From: Negativicutes bacterium UBA1444 | GTDB taxonomy: Bacteria; Bacillota; Negativicutes; UBA1444 | Assembly: GCA_002329525.1 (NCBI GenBank) | Contig: DCTI01000037.1 | Coordinates: 17,570 to 26,160 of the forward strand | DNA: 8,591 bases | Reading direction: 5' to 3' | Part shown: positions 6,308-8,591 of the stretch, in pieces | How the letters are laid out: each line of letters begins with the position of its first letter | Position numbering within the stretch: the stretch's first letter is position 1 | Made by a program: the position numbers and the translations under genes | The notes under the pieces: model-generated | Seen by the model: only the letters and a program-made list of their open reading frames with translations | What the model was told of the DNA's origin: nothing | Databases searched by the model: none

Positions 6308-6889
6308 GTGAAAGGTATTGATGTAAGCTATCATAATGGTGATGTAGACTGGCAAGCAGTCGTCGATGCCGGATGCGATTTTGTTATAATCCGGCTGGGT
6401 TACGGGATTCGTCACCTTGACCCCAAATTTGCGGATAACGTAAGTGGGGCTCTGTCGGCCGGGCTTAAAATTGGTGTGTATTACTACAGCTATGCGCTTA
6501 ATGTTGAAGATGCCAAAGCTGAGGCGCAGTTCGTGCAGGAAGTTTTACAAGAATATGGAGTTAATCCGGAGCTTGGTATTTGGTATGACATGGAGGACGC
6601 TGACGGTTACAAGGAAAAGAGCGGTATGCCGGACAATCAAACCATTACGGATATGTGCTCCGCCTTTATCTGTGCACTTAATGAAGCAGGTTATTCGCAT
6701 GTTGGCATTTATGCTTCCTATTCGTGGCTGACAAGCAAAATTGACACTTCCAAGTTGGCCGATTATGTTCCGTATTGGAACGCACAATGGGGGAACAGTA
6801 ACGATTTTCCGGCCGCAAAAATGTGGCAGTTTACGGATTGCCTAGATATAGGTGGCCAGACTTTTGACGGCAATGAGTATTACGGATAA
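6308..6889 (+). CDS. GH25 family lysozyme (endolysin, N-acetylmuramidase)
   Basis: It starts at GTG 6308, preceded by AAAGGGG at 6291-6297, and encodes 193 residues, close to a bare GH25 domain with no attached cell-wall-binding repeats. The GH25 landmarks are in order: MKGIDVSYHNGDVDW (catalytic-site Asp5), FVIIRLGYG (25-33), GVYYYSYA (56-63), IWYDMED (91-97) with the DxE pair Asp94/Glu96, and WNAQWG (157-162). The closing WQFTD...DGNEYY matches the usual end. It would hydrolyse the beta-1,4 MurNAc-GlcNAc bond of peptidoglycan. There is no signal peptide, so export through the upstream holin lesions is expected. A terminator follows directly. It is the most securely identified lysis gene here. 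Confidence 0.95.
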   Translation: MKGIDVSYHNGDVDWQAVVDAGCDFVIIRLGYGIRHLDPKFADNVSGALSAGLKIGVYYYSYALNVEDAKAEAQFVQEVLQEYGVNPELGIWYDMEDADGYKEKSGMPDNQTITDMCSAFICALNEAGYSHVGIYASYSWLTSKIDTSKLADYVPYWNAQWGNSNDFPAAKMWQFTDCLDIGGQTFDGNEYYG

Positions 6890-6898
6890 GGGTTCTAT

Positions 6899-6930
6899 AA
6901 AGGCGGCTCAAGAGAGTCGCTTTATTTTTT
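6899..6930 (+). terminator. Intrinsic terminator after the lysozyme gene
   Basis: AAAGGCGGCTC (6899-6909) pairs with GAGTCGCTTT (6914-6923) around an AAGA loop, with one bulged G and one G-T pair, and is followed by ATTTTTT (6924-6930). It starts about ten bases after the lysozyme stop. It would end or reduce transcription before the next gene pair, which has no obvious promoter in the remaining gap and may be reached by read-through. Confidence 0.75.
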
Positions 6931-6949
6931 AAAAAATGGAGGAATGAAA

Positions 6950-7282
6950 ATGTCGGACGAACAAAACGTACAATCCCAAGGAACTACCCAGGATGCCGCA
7001 CCGACTATAACGACATCGGTGCAAAACGATGTCGCCGGGGTTAAAACGGCTATTGCGGCTTTGGAAGAAGCCGGTAAAGACCTTTTCCAAGATGAAATTG
7101 CGGCTCTCAAACAGAAACTGGTGAGCCTGGAGGAAAAAGCGAAAGCTGAGGCGGCTGCTGCCGCAGCGGAAGCGGTGCAGGCTAAACAAGCGTTTTTGCA
7201 AAAATATGGACAATCTGCTGTGCATTTGATCGAGATTGTCGCATTGGCCACGATCTTGTTAAAGCTGTTCGGGGTGATATGA
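6950..7282 (+). CDS. Coiled-coil, C-terminally membrane-anchored protein, function unknown
   Basis: ATG 6950 is chosen because it lies seven bases after GGAGG (6938-6942); the in-frame ATG 6944 is too close. The protein has 110 residues: a polar, Gln/Thr-rich start (1-27), a long Ala/Glu/Lys helix likely to form a coiled coil (about 28-85, including EIAALKQKLVSLEEKAKAEA and an eight-residue Ala-rich run), and a hydrophobic C-terminal segment (about 90-107, VHLIEIVALATILLKLF) able to anchor in the membrane. It overlaps the next gene by four bases. Its placement after holin and lysozyme suggests an accessory lysis or superinfection role, but no family is recognised. Confidence 0.7.
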   Translation: MSDEQNVQSQGTTQDAAPTITTSVQNDVAGVKTAIAALEEAGKDLFQDEIAALKQKLVSLEEKAKAEAAAAAAEAVQAKQAFLQKYGQSAVHLIEIVALATILLKLFGVI

Positions 7283-7968
7283 TCATGATCTCCACCTGGA
7301 TCGATAAGCACGTCAGGGCGCTTTTTTATATTGCCTTGGCGTTAATTATTGCGATGGCCGGGATACTAGTCTGGGACAAGCTTCATCCCCAAGTGCCGGT
7401 GACGTTTGAGAGCCAGGAGGAAGCAACGACGTCGGCTGGAGTAGAGAAGGCGGCCAACGCCTCCCAAGCGCCCATTTCGTCGGCACAAGCAGTTGCGATA
7501 GCGAATGAGATAAAAAAAGATGAAGATAAGCCGCCGGATGTTGTGGTACAGACCACCGGGGCAAAGCTGAAAGATACAATTAAGACGGAACTGCAAAAGT
7601 CCGGCGGCCAGTTTGCCATTGTTACCGAACCCAAGAAGGATTCAACTGGTGCGTTGCCGGTTTCGGTGCTTGGCAAAACGCTAACCACCGCGCCGTTAAC
7701 AACTACCTTGCTCACTGGCGGCACAATGCTGCCCAACACGCCAGTGACGTTGAACCAGTACAATATTAAAGCGTACCCTGAGCGATTGATTCAGGTCGGC
7801 GGCAGTTATCAAGAAGTGTTCGCCGCCTATAGCTGGAAGGTCAGCGTCCCTAAGATACCTATCATTGCTCCGCATGGTGATGTCGGGTATTTGGGGGTTT
7901 ACGGACATGCAAACTTTGACCATCCGGACATGTCGAGAATCGGAATCATGCTGACCATACCGAAATAA
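7279..7968 (+). CDS. Membrane-anchored protein with a large extracytoplasmic domain; possible accessory lysis (spanin-like) factor
   Basis: ATG 7279 overlaps the upstream stop (ATGA); ATG 7285 in the same frame is an alternative because GGGGTGAT at 7271-7278 gives a looser spacing for it. The protein has 229 residues: a short basic N-terminus, a single membrane segment (about 14-32, ALFYIALALIIAMAGILVW), a polar, Ser/Ala/Glu-rich linker (40-80), then a domain with alternating strands and a conserved-looking end (YSWKVSVPKIPI, YLGVYGHANFDH, RIGIMLTIPK). This is an N-in anchor with most of the chain outside the cytoplasm. After a lysozyme in a double-membraned host such a protein could act on the outer membrane, but it lacks a lipobox and resembles no spanin I know. 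It ends just before a strong hairpin. Confidence 0.72.
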   Translation: MIMISTWIDKHVRALFYIALALIIAMAGILVWDKLHPQVPVTFESQEEATTSAGVEKAANASQAPISSAQAVAIANEIKKDEDKPPDVVVQTTGAKLKDTIKTELQKSGGQFAIVTEPKKDSTGALPVSVLGKTLTTAPLTTTLLTGGTMLPNTPVTLNQYNIKAYPERLIQVGGSYQEVFAAYSWKVSVPKIPIIAPHGDVGYLGVYGHANFDHPDMSRIGIMLTIPK

Positions 7969-7973
7969 AAATG

Positions 7974-8021
7974 AACCAAAGCCCCCGCAGTCATTTTAAT
8001 CTAACTGCGGGGGCTTTGGTT
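7974..8021 (+). terminator. Perfect 18-bp hairpin, probable bidirectional terminator
   Basis: AACCAAAGCCCCCGCAGT (7974-7991) and its exact complement at 8004-8021 enclose a 12-base loop. The GC-rich core lies next to the loop, and the A-rich outer arm becomes CTTTGGTT on the plus strand. Read from the minus strand the hairpin is followed by CATTTTTATTT, so it fits termination from either side. It closes the membrane-protein pair and sits just before the ribosome site of the next gene. Confidence 0.85.
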
Positions 8022-8043
8022 ACTCAAAAACGGAGGAATTGCT

Positions 8044-8238
8044 ATGTTAGTATCTGAAAAAGCAGCCGTGGATTACTTGATCAGCCGCTATCTGCTAAAA
8101 CAGCTCTTGGCTAAAGGATTGATTACCCATGAGGAGTTTGAGCGGATTGATGCGGAGAACAAGAAAAGTTTTGCCCGGCAACCTACTATTGCTTGCCATA
8201 CGGCACAAGCAGAGTTATCATATCCAATAATAGGATAG
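8044..8238 (+). CDS. Small SHOCT-like domain protein
   Basis: It has 64 residues, starting at ATG 8044 with GGAGG at 8032-8036. Residues 14-42 (SRYLLKQLLAKGLITHEEF, then ERIDAENKKSF) match the short C-terminal SHOCT-type motif L..L...G.IT.EEFE, seen in many small phage and mobile-element proteins and at the ends of larger ones. The remaining tail is polar with one Cys. No membrane segment. SHOCT motifs are thought to mediate oligomerisation or nucleic-acid-related functions, but no role is established. In Bacillota such genes often lie near phage ends or recombinase genes; no recombinase is visible here. Confidence 0.65.
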   Translation: MLVSEKAAVDYLISRYLLKQLLAKGLITHEEFERIDAENKKSFARQPTIACHTAQAELSYPIIG

Positions 8239-8264
8239 TGACGGTGCAGGTAGACAAGACTTAA

Positions 8265-8388
8265 AGCATTGCAGTAATGGGAAACGAATCGTACGGCAGG
8301 ACTTCAAACATTTTTAATGAAGGCCGATCGGGCTTTGTACAAAGCAAAGGAGCGAAAGAACTCGGTTATTACCTTAACCGGCATGTAG
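8265..8388 (+). pseudogene. Decayed C-terminal fragment of a GGDEF (diguanylate cyclase) domain
   Basis: Two frames together recover the end of a GGDEF domain. In one frame, 8265 onward reads SIAVMGNESYGRTSNIF, similar to the 'SIG.A' strand and following loop. At about 8311-8317 one extra base shifts the frame, after which 8317-8385 reads MKADRALYKAKERKNSVITL..., matching the family's final helix (ADkALYrAKe), ending at TAG 8386. Upstream of SIAVMG there is a stop (8262-8264), and 8238-8246 reads VTV, as would precede the SIG strand if about 18 bases had been inserted. No GGDEF signature itself is present, so only the last third of the domain remains and it cannot make cyclic di-GMP. It is a relic, not an expressed gene. 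Confidence 0.68.
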
Positions 8389-8395
8389 AAGGCTT

Positions 8396-8581
8396 ATGTA
8401 TCGTAAATCACCGGAATATAGAAGAAGAGAAACCGAATTATACGACAAGATCCGGAATTTGTCCGAAAGATTTGACCAAGTGCGTGCGGAAGGAAAAGAC
8501 ACTACTGAAATCCTCAAGCAACTTGGGGTGGCGCTGGAAGAGTTCTACCGGTTTAGGCTTAAGTTTAAAGAGGGTATTTAA
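8396..8581 (+). CDS. Small charged helical protein, function unknown
   Basis: It has 61 residues and is the only start possible between the stop at 8375-8377 in this frame and the Met; GAAGG lies three bases upstream, a closer spacing than usual. It is rich in Arg, Glu and Lys and predicted almost entirely helical (SPEYRRRETELYDKIRNL, ...LKQLGVALEEFYRFRLKF), with no signal or membrane segment. It begins 8 bases after the end of the GGDEF remnant, so part of the frame could be fortuitous, but its codon pattern and clean stop at 8579-8581 favour a real small gene. No family recognised. Confidence 0.5.
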   Translation: MYRKSPEYRRRETELYDKIRNLSERFDQVRAEGKDTTEILKQLGVALEEFYRFRLKFKEGI

Positions 8582-8591
8582 AATTTATGAA

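Noticed and set aside
8239..8395. tRNA or attachment-site core in the gap beside the GGDEF scrap
   Set aside because: No cloverleaf could be drawn and no matching direct repeat was found inside the window; the other prophage end is not visible.

Overview
The window looks like the tail-tip and lysis end of a prophage (or phage) of a Bacillota bacterium. Every credible gene is on the plus strand. Strong AGGAGG-type ribosome binding sites, ATGA and TGATG start/stop overlaps, an XhlA-like protein and a single-domain GH25 lysozyme all fit Bacillota. A double-membraned member (Negativicutes, Sporomusa/Pelosinus-like) is a guess: it would explain the extra membrane-anchored proteins after the lysozyme, but no host marker gene proves it.

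Layout. 1-368 is the end of a tail-fibre-type protein cut by the window edge. 379-1716 is a tail protein with about fourteen 18-residue repeats followed by a beta-rich C-terminal domain. 1730-3139 is a classic tail-collar fibre. 3141-3587 is a 148-residue beta-rich protein starting with TTG and ending in a Cys-rich tail (DPCSCSCCNG). Directly behind it, 3610-4761 encodes a radical SAM enzyme with a complete CxxxCxxC core and a SPASM-type C-terminal iron-sulfur domain, the architecture of peptide and protein maturases. Three tightly coupled small genes follow (4740-5777): a TPR-like helical protein, a beta-rich protein and a short helical protein.

Lysis follows: an XhlA-like membrane protein (5824-6015), a putative holin (6012-6257), a GH25 lysozyme (6308-6889) and a terminator. 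Then come two overlapping membrane-anchored genes (6950-7968), possible accessory lysis factors, closed by a perfect 18-bp hairpin. The right edge (8044-8591) holds a SHOCT-like small gene, a decayed and frameshifted C-terminal scrap of a GGDEF domain, and a small charged protein. This suggests recombination debris or closeness to the prophage-chromosome junction.

Most interesting proposal: 3141-4761, possibly extending to 5777, is a phage-borne post-translational modification cassette. In it a radical SAM/SPASM enzyme would modify the Cys-rich C-terminus of a tail-associated protein, giving a RiPP-like maturation on a virion protein. Sequence and gene order support the pairing; the reaction itself is inference.
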